Shown here one piece after another: positions 27,286-35,943 of a stretch of 64,000 nt of DNA. Source of the stretch: Myxococcales bacterium (GTDB lineage: Bacteria > Myxococcota_A > Polyangia > Polyangiales > Polyangiaceae); assembly GCA_016703425.1 (NCBI GenBank), contig JADJCA010000001.1, forward strand, positions 682,001 to 746,000, read 5' to 3'. Positions within the stretch are counted from its first letter, which is position 1, and each line of letters begins with the position of its first letter. Under the pieces are notes generated by a model. That model was not told the origin of the DNA. It did not search any database and was given only the letters and a program-made list of their open reading frames with translations. The position numbers were made by a program, and so were the translations under genes.

Positions 27286-27438
27286 ATGTCGAATCGAGCA
27301 ATCTGGAACGTCCGCAAGCGTCACGAATGGCTGGCCAAGCCGCTGGCCCGCAAGCGCGTCAAGCGCTCCACGCGCCTTCGCTGTGGCTTGCAAGACGCCA
27401 TGGATCGCAAGGCTGCCAAGAAGCCCGCCGAAGGCTGA
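27286..27438 (+). CDS. Small basic protein (50 residues) of unknown function
   Basis: ATG 27286 has GGAG nine bases upstream. The product is strongly basic (Arg/Lys-rich: NVRKRHEWLAKPLARKRVKR) with one Cys and no hydrophobic segment. It suggests a nucleic-acid- or ribosome-associated small protein, but no family is recognised. A strong intrinsic terminator follows 45 bases after the stop, consistent with a short monocistronic transcript. Longer upstream starts in this frame (27169) have no ribosome site. Confidence 0.6.
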   Translation: MSNRAIWNVRKRHEWLAKPLARKRVKRSTRLRCGLQDAMDRKAAKKPAEG

Positions 27439-27475
27439 GCTTCCGCTGCGCGCTGGCCCTCGTCGGTCGCTCGCT

Positions 27476-28405
27476 CTACATCCCGCCGAAGGTCGCGACC
27501 GCGCCTTCGGCGGTTTTTGTTTTTGCGGCCCATGACATCGTCGCCGTCGTGCGTGCCCAGGCAACGTGGCCAGCGGGCGTGACGACGATGGTGCCCCCGA
27601 GCCCGCGAGCCCGTCGTGCTGCGAGCTCCAGGCCGCGACGCGCCGCATCCTCGGCGGCGGCACCGCCGCGCATCCAATCGAGCACCGTCTTGGCGAGACA
27701 GAGACGCATGAACGCCTCGCCATCTCCGGTGTTGGAGATCGCGCCACACTCGTCGTCGGCGTAAGTCCCGGCGCCCAAGATCGGCGAGTCGCCCACGCGC
27801 CCGACGCGCTTTCCAACCTTCCCACCGGTGCTCGTCGCTGCCGCCACGTGCCCCGCCGCGTCGCGGGCGACGGCGCCGACGGTGCCGCCGGCCCAGCCAT
27901 CGCTTTCGCCTGCGCGAACGGCAACCAGGCGCTCCTTCGCGGCCTCCGTGATCATGAGCGCCTCGTCGTAGCGAGCGAAGCCCGACGCGACCGCGAACGC
28001 GTCGGCGCCTTGCCCGGCGTAGAGAATAGGTCCGCCGAGATCGAGCGCCGCCCGGGCGATGGCCACCGGATTCTTGAACGACGACAGGGCGCAGACGGCG
28101 CCCGCTGCCAAATCGGAGCCCCGCATCACCGCGGCGTCGAGCGCGAGGTGAGCGGTCGCGTCGAGGCACGCGCCGGTGCCCGCGTTGAAGACGGGGTCGT
28201 CTTCAAGGACCGTAACGGCGGCCTGCACCGCATCGAGGGACGAGCCACCGGCTTCGAGAACGGCGAAGCCCGCGGCGGCGGCCCGACGAGTTCCCTCTGC
28301 GTGACGTTCCCTCGACGCCTCCGCAACATCGCCGGCGCCACCATGAACAAGAATGGCGAGACCGCCGAACGTGAGGCTCCATGACCCCGTGACCTTGTCT
28401 TGCAT
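27476..28405 (-). CDS. Isoaspartyl peptidase / L-asparaginase, Ntn-hydrolase type
   Basis: 309 residues. N-terminal LAILVHGGAGDV, AVTVLEDDPVFNAGTGA, then GGTVGAVARDAAGHVAAATSTGG, where the Thr of the T-V-G-A motif becomes the new N-terminal nucleophile after autocleavage, and the substrate-binding region VGDSPILGAGTYAD. The residue before the cleavage Thr is Gly where most relatives have Asp, which could slow self-processing. No signal peptide is evident, so it is likely cytoplasmic. The end of the gene contains the terminator of the convergent small gene. Confidence 0.88.
   Translation of the reverse strand: MQDKVTGSWSLTFGGLAILVHGGAGDVAEASRERHAEGTRRAAAAGFAVLEAGGSSLDAVQAAVTVLEDDPVFNAGTGACLDATAHLALDAAVMRGSDLAAGAVCALSSFKNPVAIARAALDLGGPILYAGQGADAFAVASGFARYDEALMITEAAKERLVAVRAGESDGWAGGTVGAVARDAAGHVAAATSTGGKVGKRVGRVGDSPILGAGTYADDECGAISNTGDGEAFMRLCLAKTVLDWMRGGAAAEDAARRGLELAARRARGLGGTIVVTPAGHVAWARTTATMSWAAKTKTAEGAVATFGGM
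27483..27518 (+). terminator. Intrinsic terminator after the small basic protein
   Basis: A perfect ten-base stem CCGCCGAAGG / CCTTCGGCGG (27483-27492 and 27504-27513) with an eleven-base loop is followed by TTTTTG then TTTTT on the plus strand. It lies inside the last codons of the convergent asparaginase gene, so it is also part of a coding sequence on the other strand. Confidence 0.9.
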
Positions 28406-28465
28406 CGGCGATGAAGATAGCAGCGGACGGCGCTCGTTCCGTCAGGTGCGAAGCCGCGGCCGCGC

Positions 28466-29230
28466 TCAGGCGCCTTGGCGGGGTGCCAAGAAGACGCGCG
28501 CCGCCAGGCCAAGGAGCAAGGCGGGAACGACGAGGCAAGACCAGAGCGGCGCCCGGCCCGCAGCGACAAGATGGAACGTGAGGATCTCCGCGCCGGAGGC
28601 CGCCACCACGAGGACGAGCTCCCGCGCGCGAAGTGTGCCCCGCGCACCAAGCACGGCGAGTGCGGCGCTGAGGAGCATCAAGACGGCGGCCACCATCCCG
28701 CGTCGTCCTTCTGCCCGCACGCCGTGTGCGGCGGCGGGACTTGGCGGAGGCGCCGGCGCGTTGGGACGAAGGATGCGGCCGTCGTCGGTGATGCGCACGC
28801 CACCCTCCGCGACGAAGGCGCCGGCCTCGCGAACGAAGGTCACCGGGGCCCGCTCCGCGGGAAAGAACGCGGAGGGCACGAAGGCTGGCGACATCGCGAC
28901 GGCGAGGGCGGCGACCGCGCAGACACCGAGAGCGCCGACGATGGCAGGTAGTTCCCGGCGCGCCGGGCCCACGCCCAAGGAGGAAAGCGCGAGAAGCTCA
29001 CCGCGAGTGCGCCGCCCACGGAGCGCCAGCGCCGCCGCGACGGCCACGCAAAGCGGCAGCGCCGCGGATGCGCGTGACGCGCGCTCGGCCCAAGGAACGC
29101 CGCCCTCGTCGGTCACCGCCGTCACGAGGAGCGCGAGGAGCGTCATGACGAGGGCGCCGGCGAGCGCCGAACGCGCCACGCGGCGATCCCACGCGGTGGG
29201 GATGAGGGAGGCGCCGGCGAGCTTCGACAT
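28466..29230 (-). CDS. Multi-pass membrane protein of unknown function
   Basis: 254 residues from ATG 29230. About six hydrophobic segments. The stretch RGELLALSSLGVGPARRELPAI between helices recalls the E-x-x-A-L...G motif of LptF/LptG-type permeases. A loop between helices 3 and 4 has REAGAFVAEGGVRITDDGR, perhaps a small periplasmic domain. An LptF/G relationship is only suggestive because the protein is shorter and lacks the usual jellyroll. The frame extends upstream to 29314, but that would overlap the divergent gene at 29280. Confidence 0.6.
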   Translation of the reverse strand: MSKLAGASLIPTAWDRRVARSALAGALVMTLLALLVTAVTDEGGVPWAERASRASAALPLCVAVAAALALRGRRTRGELLALSSLGVGPARRELPAIVGALGVCAVAALAVAMSPAFVPSAFFPAERAPVTFVREAGAFVAEGGVRITDDGRILRPNAPAPPPSPAAAHGVRAEGRRGMVAAVLMLLSAALAVLGARGTLRARELVLVVAASGAEILTFHLVAAGRAPLWSCLVVPALLLGLAARVFLAPRQGA

Positions 29231-29279
29231 CGACGACGAAAAGTTGCACCGAACGGCTCCCCTTGGATAGCGCGAAAGG

Positions 29280-29837
29280 ATGCGCTTTTGCTTTCCCAGG
29301 CTCCGTGAGGCCATCCGTCAGGCAGCGCTCCTGGTCGTCCCCGCGCTCCTTTGCGCCTGCACCGGCAAAGATCCGTACAACCCGGGCACGTCGTTAGGGA
29401 CCTTCACGGTCGAAGCGCAGCGCAAGACCGCCACGTGCGGCGAGCTCGAGTCGCCGCCCGATCCGTGGCGATTCGAGGTGCGCCTCGCGCAAGACGGACG
29501 AACGCTGTATTGGCTCCAAGGCGGCCTCCCCGTGTCAGGAACGCTCGACGATGCGCAGCGCACGCAGATGAAGTCCTCCGACACGAAGACGGTCCGCGAG
29601 GCGAACCGCGGTCAGGCGGCGTGCGGTGTGCGCCGCGAAGATCAGCTCGACGCAGCGCTCACAGCGAAAGAGGGCGCGAACGGGAAGCTCGAGGTGTCGA
29701 GCTTCGTCGGCACGCTCCGGTATCGGTTCGTTCCAACGGAAGGCTCCGATTGCCAAGACGTCGTCGCGCTCGGTGGCTACGCGGAGCTGCCGTGCGAGGT
29801 CGCCCTCGAGCTCCGCGGCACGCCGAAGGCGAAGTAA
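29280..29837 (+). CDS. Lipoprotein of unknown function
   Basis: 185 residues. The signal peptide ends in a lipobox (ALLCAC near residue 25). The mature protein is beta-rich with four Cys that could form disulfides (TATCGELE, AACGVR, SDCQDV, LPCEV). No catalytic motif is seen and I do not recognise the family. It is divergent from the membrane protein gene, with only 49 bases between the starts. Confidence 0.75.
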   Translation: MRFCFPRLREAIRQAALLVVPALLCACTGKDPYNPGTSLGTFTVEAQRKTATCGELESPPDPWRFEVRLAQDGRTLYWLQGGLPVSGTLDDAQRTQMKSSDTKTVREANRGQAACGVRREDQLDAALTAKEGANGKLEVSSFVGTLRYRFVPTEGSDCQDVVALGGYAELPCEVALELRGTPKAK

Positions 29838-30114
29838 GCGGCGAAAGCTCGGCGCTTGGGCTCCTGAGGGCGCACGCGAGTGGGAGAGCGTAGGACAAGA
29901 CGGTCCTCGCATTTCGCCACCGCGGGTGCGCGTGCTATTTTCCAGAGGTCGCCTCGCATGGGCCGAAAGGCCCCGGATGGTCCGGTCGGAGAGCACTCCG
30001 CCATGCGAAGCAGAACCCGGCTCCCAAGCCCAAACGGAAACACTCGCCTCGCCCGCAGCAACGGTTTTGCTGATGGAGCATCGAGTGCCGGCACTGCCCG
30101 GAGGAGGTAATCGC

Positions 30115-30162
30115 GTGAAGCAAACCCTAGTTGGCTCGAAACCGGAGGTTTCTGCGCCGTAG
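30115..30162 (+). CDS. Possible 15-residue peptide ORF inside the structured RNA
   Basis: GTG 30115 is preceded by AGGAGGT (30102-30108), an exact anti-Shine-Dalgarno match at six bases spacing, one of the best in the window. It encodes MKQTLVGSKPEVSAP and a TAG stop. The hairpin GAAACC-GGA-GGTTTC lies within the ORF. It could be a leader peptide or a dual-function RNA ORF; too short to judge from composition. Confidence 0.35.
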   Translation: MKQTLVGSKPEVSAP

Positions 30163-30267
30163 TGCTGTCGATTGCCGAGGTCCCTAGCCTTCTTCGTCGC
30201 CACGCGACCTGAAGCCGGGACCACCGAGCGGCCGACGTTTGCGGCCAACCCCGATTTCGGGGCCGGG

Positions 30268-30307
30268 CGACCCGGGTGGCAGAGTTCCACCCGGGTCGTC
30301 GTCTTTT
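30268..30307 (+). terminator. Intrinsic terminator of the structured RNA
   Basis: A perfect twelve-base stem CGACCCGGGTGG / CCACCCGGGTCG (30268-30279 and 30287-30298) has a seven-base loop. It is followed five bases later by TTTT (30304-30307) on the plus strand. It ends transcription before the tRNA promoter. Confidence 0.8.
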
Positions 30308-30449
30308 GTGCGGGCGATGCTCGGTCTCGCGCGCGTTCGCGCCCGGTCCCGTGGTCAGGTCAACGTCGATGGCTGCCGTCGCGGGCGTGCCGCGCGAGGG
30401 CCGACGGGCGACTTGGGACTGGCGAGCGAAGACCGCACCGCGCGCCGTA

Positions 30450-30478
30450 TTGACGGAGCGAACGCGAGCGCGTACCAA
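30450..30478 (+). promoter_or_regulatory. Promoter of tRNA-Gly
   Basis: TTGACG (30450-30455) and TACCAA (30473-30478) are 17 bases apart. The predicted start near 30485 is five bases before the mature tRNA, as expected for an independently transcribed tRNA gene. Confidence 0.6.
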
Positions 30479-30489
30479 TGTCGCCGCTC

Positions 30490-30562
30490 GCGGGGTTAAC
30501 TCAGTTGGTAGAGTGCCAGCTTCCCAAGCTGGATGTCGCCGGTTCGAACCCGGTACCCCGCT
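30490..30562 (+). tRNA. tRNA-Gly (anticodon CCC)
   Basis: 73-base cloverleaf. Acceptor stem GCGGGGT/ACCCCGC with discriminator T, D-loop with AGTTGGTAGAG, anticodon stem CCAGC/GCTGG around TTCCCAA giving anticodon CCC, and T-loop TTCGAAC. The 3' CCA is not encoded. It reads GGG glycine codons. Confidence 0.97.
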
Positions 30563-30635
30563 CTACACGCGTTTCGTGAGAGGTCCGAAACCGAAGCCTC
30601 CGGCGGCGCGAAAGCCCTGACCCTCGACGCATCGC

Positions 30636-31160
30636 ATGGCAAGCATCGGTCACGTCGCCGTCGGGCTTGCCGCCCGGCGATGGTACGAGCGGGATCAGAG
30701 CCCGCCCTGGGCTGCCGTCACATCGATGGTCGTCTGGAGCAGCATTTCGCTGTTGCCCGACATCGACGTCTTCGGGTTTCGCCTGGGCATCCAGTACGCC
30801 GACCCCTGGGGACATCGCGGGGCAACCCACTCGCTGGTGTTCGCCATGATGGTGGCGTTGGCCGCAGGCTTGGCGGCGCGCTCCGCAAAGTTGCCCGTCG
30901 TTCGCACGACGGTGCTGGTCGGGGCCGTCGTGGCAAGTCACCCCCTGCTCGACTGTCTCACGGATGGGGGACTCGGATGCGCGCTGCTATGGCCGTTCAG
31001 CGACGAACGGTTCTTTGCCCCTTGGACGCCTCTCCCCGTCGCCCCCATCGGTCGCGGGTTCATCTCGGGCGAGGGCTTGCGCGTCGCCTTGACCGAGCTG
31101 GCGGCCTTTTCCGTTCCCTTCATTTTCGGGCTCTGGCCCAAGCGCCGCCCTCGCCGATAG
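30636..31160 (+). CDS. YdjM/DUF457-type membrane-bound metal-dependent hydrolase
   Basis: 174 residues with four to five helices. The family metal-site residues are visible: H6 in MASIGHVAVG, D in LLPDIDVFG, HRGATHS, and H/D in SHPLLDCLTDGG. YdjM-like proteins are inner-membrane proteins of uncertain chemistry (in E. coli part of the SOS regulon). No LexA-like site is obvious upstream here. The gene follows tRNA-Gly by 73 bases. Confidence 0.88.
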   Translation: MASIGHVAVGLAARRWYERDQSPPWAAVTSMVVWSSISLLPDIDVFGFRLGIQYADPWGHRGATHSLVFAMMVALAAGLAARSAKLPVVRTTVLVGAVVASHPLLDCLTDGGLGCALLWPFSDERFFAPWTPLPVAPIGRGFISGEGLRVALTELAAFSVPFIFGLWPKRRPRR

Positions 31161-31264
31161 CCAGAGCGCGTGATCGCCGCGTCGTGGCGGCCGCACATGG
31201 CACACCCGACGGCCCCTGATTTCACTGCGTTGCGTGGGCACGCGTTGTGCTCGCATGGCCTTCT

Positions 31265-31843
31265 ATGAAGACAGCGCTCGGCGTCGTGGCGTGTTCGCTT
31301 TCACTCTTCGCAACGACCCTCATCGCTTGCTCGGGCGGCGGCGCTGGCTCGATCGACTCTCTCGACGCGGGCGGCAACGGCAGCCGCGATGGAGGCGGCG
31401 ACGCGAACGCGAGCGGATGTCCCGCGAAGCTTCCATCGAGCGGCGCGTCGTGCGCGCTCCCCGCGAGCACGGTGTGCAACTTCGGCTGTGCGAGCGGCGG
31501 ACCTGGCTCGAGCCTCTGTCAGAGTGGTCGCTGGACGGTGCAGCTGAGCGAGCAAGCGTGCCCTCCGACCGAGCCGTTCGCGTGCGGGAAGACCACGTGC
31601 ACCGCCGCGCAATATTGCGTGACGCCTTGTTGCGGTGGACCTGCGCCCGCGTGCAACCCGATTCCTGACGCGGGCGTGTGTCCCGCCGGCACAACACCAT
31701 CGACCTGCAACGGCGGCCTGCCCGGCTGCGTCGACGGTCCCTGCACCCCGCCCGCACCGTATTGCGTCGACAGCCCGTCCCCGCCCCCGAGCGGCTGCAC
31801 GCTGGAGGCGGGCAAGCGATCGTTCCGTTGCCTCTGCGCCTAG
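31265..31843 (+). CDS. Cysteine-rich lipoprotein
   Basis: 192 residues from ATG 31265. Lipobox TLIACSGG, then the Asp/Ala/Gly/Asn-rich linker (DSLDAGGNGSRDGGGDANA) common in myxobacterial surface lipoproteins. The C-terminal domain has about 18 Cys in spaced pairs (CNFGCASG, YCVTPCCGG, GCVDGPC) and must be disulfide-rich. No named family recognised. The calcium- or carbohydrate-binding roles of some similar proteins cannot be inferred here. Confidence 0.75.
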   Translation: MKTALGVVACSLSLFATTLIACSGGGAGSIDSLDAGGNGSRDGGGDANASGCPAKLPSSGASCALPASTVCNFGCASGGPGSSLCQSGRWTVQLSEQACPPTEPFACGKTTCTAAQYCVTPCCGGPAPACNPIPDAGVCPAGTTPSTCNGGLPGCVDGPCTPPAPYCVDSPSPPPSGCTLEAGKRSFRCLCA

Positions 31844-31897
31844 CAACGCAAAGCCGAGGCGCCAGCGCCCGCACCGCCCCAATGCGACCCCGCCGGT

Positions 31898-32728
31898 CTA
31901 CCCAGTCTTCTTCTTCTTCTTCTTCTTTTTGCCCGATTCCTGGGGCGCTGCGGCGGCTGGGCCCGCCTCGGGCTCGCCACCGAAGTCGAACTCGGAGCTC
32001 TCCTGCGCTTCGTTGCCGTCGGCGATGACGGCCGGCGCCTCGGCCGCGGCTTCCGGCGCGTCGAAGGAGAACTCGCCATCGCTCTCCGGCTCCGACGGCG
32101 GTGGCGCGGGCGGCGCGGGCGGCGGCGGCGGCGGTGCGGCTGGCGCAACCGACGCGGCCGCGATGGCCGCATCCTCTGCGTCGAGCGCGTCGTCACCGAA
32201 CGAGAACTCATTGGCCTCGGCGGGCTCAGCGGCCGCCGCGGGCGACGCAGCCGGAGGCCGCGCGGAAGGTGCACGTGGCGGCGGCGCGGCGCTCGGAGCC
32301 TTCGGCGGGCGCACGCTCGGGGCGCGAGCCGCGGGCGCGCTCGCAACGGCCGGTAGCGGCTCGACGGCTCCCACGACGGTTTCGTGCGCGGGCGCGGGCG
32401 CCGCCAGACGCACGGCCTCGCACGCCCTACGGACCCACTTCGAGAGCGACGCCTCGTCGCTGTGCATCTCCGTGGGAACGAGCAGCCACCCCACCATCGG
32501 CCGACCCCACGCGACCCACGGAAGCGCGCCCGCATGCGCCTGAAGCTCGGCGTAGCCGTCTGGCTCCGGCAGCTTCACGCCGATGCGGCCCTCGCGCCAC
32601 ACCAGCGCGAAGAGCTTCCCGTCGACGAAGAACGTGTTGCGCGCAAATACGCGCTTTCGAGCCACGCCGCCGAGCCCCGTCGTGGCCGCCTCAAGTCGCG
32701 CGTTCAGCTCTTCGAATCCACCCTTCAT
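31898..32728 (-). CDS. TfoX-N-domain protein with low-complexity tail and F-x-F motifs
   Basis: 276 residues from ATG 32728. The N-terminal 100 residues match the TfoX N-terminal domain (KRVFARNTFFVDGKLFALVWREGRIGVKLPE). The rest is Ala/Pro-rich and contains three spaced copies of an acidic EFxF motif (NEFSFGDD, GEFSFDAP, SEFDFGGE) before a poly-Lys end. Repeated short linear motifs in a disordered tail suggest multivalent binding to a partner. TfoX proteins regulate competence in gamma-proteobacteria, but the isolated N-domain is widespread and its role here is unknown. ATG 32737 is an alternative start. Confidence 0.72.
   Translation of the reverse strand: MKGGFEELNARLEAATTGLGGVARKRVFARNTFFVDGKLFALVWREGRIGVKLPEPDGYAELQAHAGALPWVAWGRPMVGWLLVPTEMHSDEASLSKWVRRACEAVRLAAPAPAHETVVGAVEPLPAVASAPAARAPSVRPPKAPSAAPPPRAPSARPPAASPAAAAEPAEANEFSFGDDALDAEDAAIAAASVAPAAPPPPPPAPPAPPPSEPESDGEFSFDAPEAAAEAPAVIADGNEAQESSEFDFGGEPEAGPAAAAPQESGKKKKKKKKTG
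31906..31930. repeat. TTC trinucleotide tract
   Basis: About 24 bases of CTT/TTC repeats followed by a T run encode an eight-lysine tail in the TfoX-like gene on the minus strand. Slippage here would alter only the last residues of that protein. Confidence 0.8.
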
Positions 32729-33004
32729 GAGTCCCATCCTCAGCGAAGTCCCCGGCAAGCTTGCGAGCCCGGCGTGCCGCGGTCGCGCTCGACCAGGGTA
32801 CGCCGAACGGCCCAAGGAGCACCACTCCTCTTCAACGGGACGGCGCGGCGGCCAGGCGCCCGCGAAACCCGCGCAAAACGACCCGAGAATGCCCCGCCAA
32901 CGGGTCCGCCCCGGCGCGGCCGTGCGCCTCGCGCCCAGAGCTCTGCCGTGCGATGACCGCGATCGCGCGTTGCCCTTGGCGCGGGGCTCCTGCATCCTCG
33001 AGCC

Positions 33005-34460
33005 ATGCCGATCGCGCGGAAGTTCACCCTCGCGCTCATCGCTTGCGTCATCGCCGCGCTCTCCCTCAACGCCATCTTGACGGTGCAGAACGAGCTCGGA
33101 CGCTTCGAGCAGGAGACCGCCGCGTACCAGAGCGTCGTCGGTCGAGCCTTGCGGCCCGCGGTGATCAACGTGTGGAGCGTCGAGGGTCGGGACCGCGCCA
33201 TGGCCCTCGTTCGCGAGGCCGATCAGCGACTCCGACGCGTCGAGATCCGCTGGGTCTGGCTCTCCGCGCCTCCCGGCGATCCCTTCGCGCCACGCATCGC
33301 GCGCGAGCGGCTCGCGCCCCTCGAGCGCGGCGAAGACGTGTCGAGCGTGGACCCCGGCGAGCGCGAGCTCTTGACCTACGTCCCGTTGGTGCCGCCCGAG
33401 GCGAGCCCGTCCATCGGCGCGCTCGAAATTTCTCACTCGCTAGACCGCGAGGCCGAAGTTCGACGGGGCGCCTTGCGTCAGGCCCTCTTCGTCGTGGTTG
33501 GCTTGACGCTCGTCACGGCCATCGTCACCTCGGTGCTCGGCGCATGGTTCATTGGCCGGCCGATGGCGACCTTCGTCGAACAGGCTCGGCGCGTGGGGCG
33601 AGGTGATCTGTCGGCGCGCATCGCCATCTCGCAACGAGACGAGTTCGGCAACCTTGCCGAAGAGCTGAATCGAATGTGCGCGAGCCTCGCTGACTCGAAA
33701 GACGCCGCAGACCGCGCCAACCGCGCAAAGCTCGACGCCATCGAGCAGCTAAGGCACGCCGACCGCTTGGCCACCGTTGGGCGCCTCGCCGCCGGCATGG
33801 CGCACGAGCTTGGAACACCACTCAACGTGGTTAGCGCCCGAGCCAAGCCGATCATGACTGGAAGCGGTCGACGAGAACACGAAGCGCGAATACGGCCGCA
33901 TCATCGTCGAGCAGGTCGAGCGAATGACGAAGCTCATGAGGCAGCTCTTGGACTTCGCGCGCACTCGCCCGCTGTCGACGACGCAAGCCGACTTGACCGC
34001 CCTCGTCAGACGCGTCGTTGCTCTCGTCGAGCCCATCAGCAGCAAGAAGGACGTCCACGTCTCCGTCGAGGCCGCGCTCGGCGCCGTCGAGGCCCGCGTG
34101 GATCCCGCGCAAATGGACCAAGTCATCACCAACTTGCTCGTCAACGCGATTCACGCGAGCCGCGAGGGCGATGCGATTTCCGTAACGGTCACTCGCCAAG
34201 ACGCCACCTCGCCGGTCGATGGTCAACCGAAGCGGTGCGCCATTGTTCGCGTCACTGACCGTGGCGAGGGTATCAAGGAAGAGAACCTCGCTCGTGTCTT
34301 CGAGCCATTCTTCACCACCAAGGTCGTGGGCGAGGGCACCGGCCTCGGGCTGTCGGTGGCCTACGGGATCGTGCGAGACCACGGCGGCTGGATCAACGTG
34401 GAGAGCAGCCCCGCGAATGGCTCCTCATTTTCCGTCAACCTGCCGGAGTCGACCTCATGA
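33005..34460 (+). CDS. Sensor histidine kinase, NtrB-like (frameshift near 33866)
   Basis: Reconstructed length about 485 residues. Two membrane helices (about 8-26 and 160-182) flank an extracytoplasmic sensor domain. HAMP linker, then H-box MAHELGTPLNVV with the phosphorylated His, N-box NLLVNAIHAS, DRGEGI, GEGTGLGLSV. The frame shifts between IMTGS and VDENTKREYGRII; deleting one G at about 33866 restores it. The stop overlaps the start of the sigma-54 regulator by four bases (ATGA), a normal NtrB/NtrC-type pair. The ligand is unknown. Confidence 0.9.
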
Positions 34461-35867
34461 GCGCACGAATTCTTGTCGTCGAGGACGACGCCGCCATGCG
34501 AGACGTCCTCTCGGATGAGCTATCCTCCCGAGGCTTCGCCACGGAGACGACGGAGGGCGCCGACGCAGCCTTCGCGAGCCTCGCCGAGCGGGACGTCGAC
34601 GTCATCGTGACGGACCTCAACATGCGCGGCGTCAGCGGCGTCGAGCTTTGCGAACGCGTCGTCAAGAGCCGGCCCGATATCCCGGTCATCGTCGTGACGG
34701 GCTTCGGCAGCATGGAGACCGCGATCCTCACGCTGCGGGCCGGCGCCTTCGATTTCCTCACGAAGCCCTTCGACATGGACGAGCTGGCGCTCACCGTCGA
34801 GCGCGCCGTTCAGCATCGAGAGCTCCGCGAAGAGGTCAAGCGGCTACGCCACGCCGTCGCAGCGGCGCGCGATCGAACGGGCGAGCTCGTCGGCCAGAGT
34901 CCAGGCATGGACCGACTCCGCGAGTTCATCGGTCGCATCTCGGAGACCGACGCGTCGGTGCTCATCGCGGGGGAGACGGGCGTGGGCAAAGAGCTCGTCG
35001 CGCGAACCATCCACCGACGGAGCAAGCGCGCCGAAGGCCCGCTCGTCACCATCAACTGCGCGGCGCTCCCGGAGCTGCTCCTCGAGAGCGAGCTCTTCGG
35101 CCACGTCCGCGGCGCGTTCACCGACGCGCGAACGGAGCGCCGAGGCCTCTTCGTCGACGCCAACGGCGGCACGCTGTTCCTGGACGAGCTCGGCGAAATG
35201 CCTCTCACCATGCAGGCCAAGTTGCTTCGCGCGCTCGAAGCGCGTCGCGTCAGGCCCGTCGGTGGCACCGCCGAAATCCCCTTCGACGTCCGGTTGATCA
35301 CGGCAACCAACCGCGACCTCCACCAAGCCGTCGAGGAGGGCAATTTTCGCGAGGATCTTTTCTACCGCGTCAACGTCGTCCAGATCGAAGTGCCTCCGCT
35401 TCGCTCCCGTGGGGCTGACGTCCTCCTGCTGGCGCAGGCCTTCTTGACGCAATACGCCACCCAACACGGCAAGGCCGTGCGCGCTCTCACCGGGTGCCGC
35501 AGAGCGCCTCGTCAACTACTCCTGGCCCGGCAACGTCCGCGAGCTTCGCAACTACGTCGAACGGGCCGTGGCGCTGGCGCGCTACGAGGAGCTCGTGGCC
35601 GAGGACCTGCCGGAGCGAATTCGCGATCACAAGTCCTCTCACGTCGTCGTCGCTGCCGAGAGCCCCGACGACTTGGTTCCGCTCGCCGAGGTCGAGAAGC
35701 GCTACATCGAGCGCGTCCTCGACTCCGTGGCGGGGAACAAGCGCCGCGCCGCCGCGATCTTGGGACTCGACCGAGCGACGCTGTATCGAAAGCTTGAACG
35801 CTACGCGCAGGGCAGCGCCCCCTCGGAGCGACGTCGCTCGGCACCGCCCGACTCCAAGGGTGGTTGA
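34457..35867 (+). CDS. Sigma-54-dependent response regulator, NtrC-like (frameshift near 35495)
   Basis: Reconstructed length about 470 residues. Receiver domain with VVEDDAA, TDLNMRGVSG (phosphoacceptor Asp) and FLTKPFD. AAA+ domain with Walker A GETGVGKE, GAFTDA in place of the usual GAFTGA loop, FLDELGEM and SWPGNVREL. Fis-type HTH KRRAAAILGLDRATLYRKLERY. Frames change between ALTG and AAERLVNYSW; one extra base at about 35495 explains it. The G-to-D change in the loop that contacts sigma-54 is seen in some functional activators, but may change promoter melting. It is coupled to the sensor kinase upstream. Confidence 0.9.
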
Positions 35868-35943
35868 TGGGCCGTTGGATGGGCGGCCAGGGCCCCCTCG
35901 CGAGTCTTGACGCGCCCCCCCACGCTGCGGTTCGCTGCCGCAC

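Larger units (their letters stand above)
29948..30307 (+). ncRNA. Candidate structured RNA, about 360 nt, unassigned
   Basis: The 5' part folds as a four-way junction with perfect stems: closing stem TCGCATGG/CCATGCGA (29954-29961 with 30001-30008) enclosing GCC-GAAA-GGC (29962-29971), CCGGA-TGG-TCCGG (29973-29985) and CGGAG-AGCA-CTCCG (29987-30000). The GNRA tetraloop exists only on the plus strand. Further hairpins are GAAACC-GGA-GGTTTC (30138-30152) and CCCCGA-TT-TCGGGG (30249-30262), followed by a strong terminator. A TATTTT at 29936-29941 could place the 5' end near 29948. A 15-codon ORF with an ideal Shine-Dalgarno lies inside. Signature sequences of tmRNA, RNase P, SRP and common riboswitches are absent. 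Confidence 0.55.

Noticed and set aside
30001..30025. CAGAACCCGGCT, resembling the conserved 3' end of RNase P RNA
   Set aside because: The essential partner GAGGAAAGTCC is not found upstream, where a protein gene lies, so RNase P RNA is not supported.
29626..30162. 178-codon open frame running into the structured RNA region
   Set aside because: It starts inside the lipoprotein gene in another frame and has no recognisable protein features; only its last 15 codons have a ribosome site.
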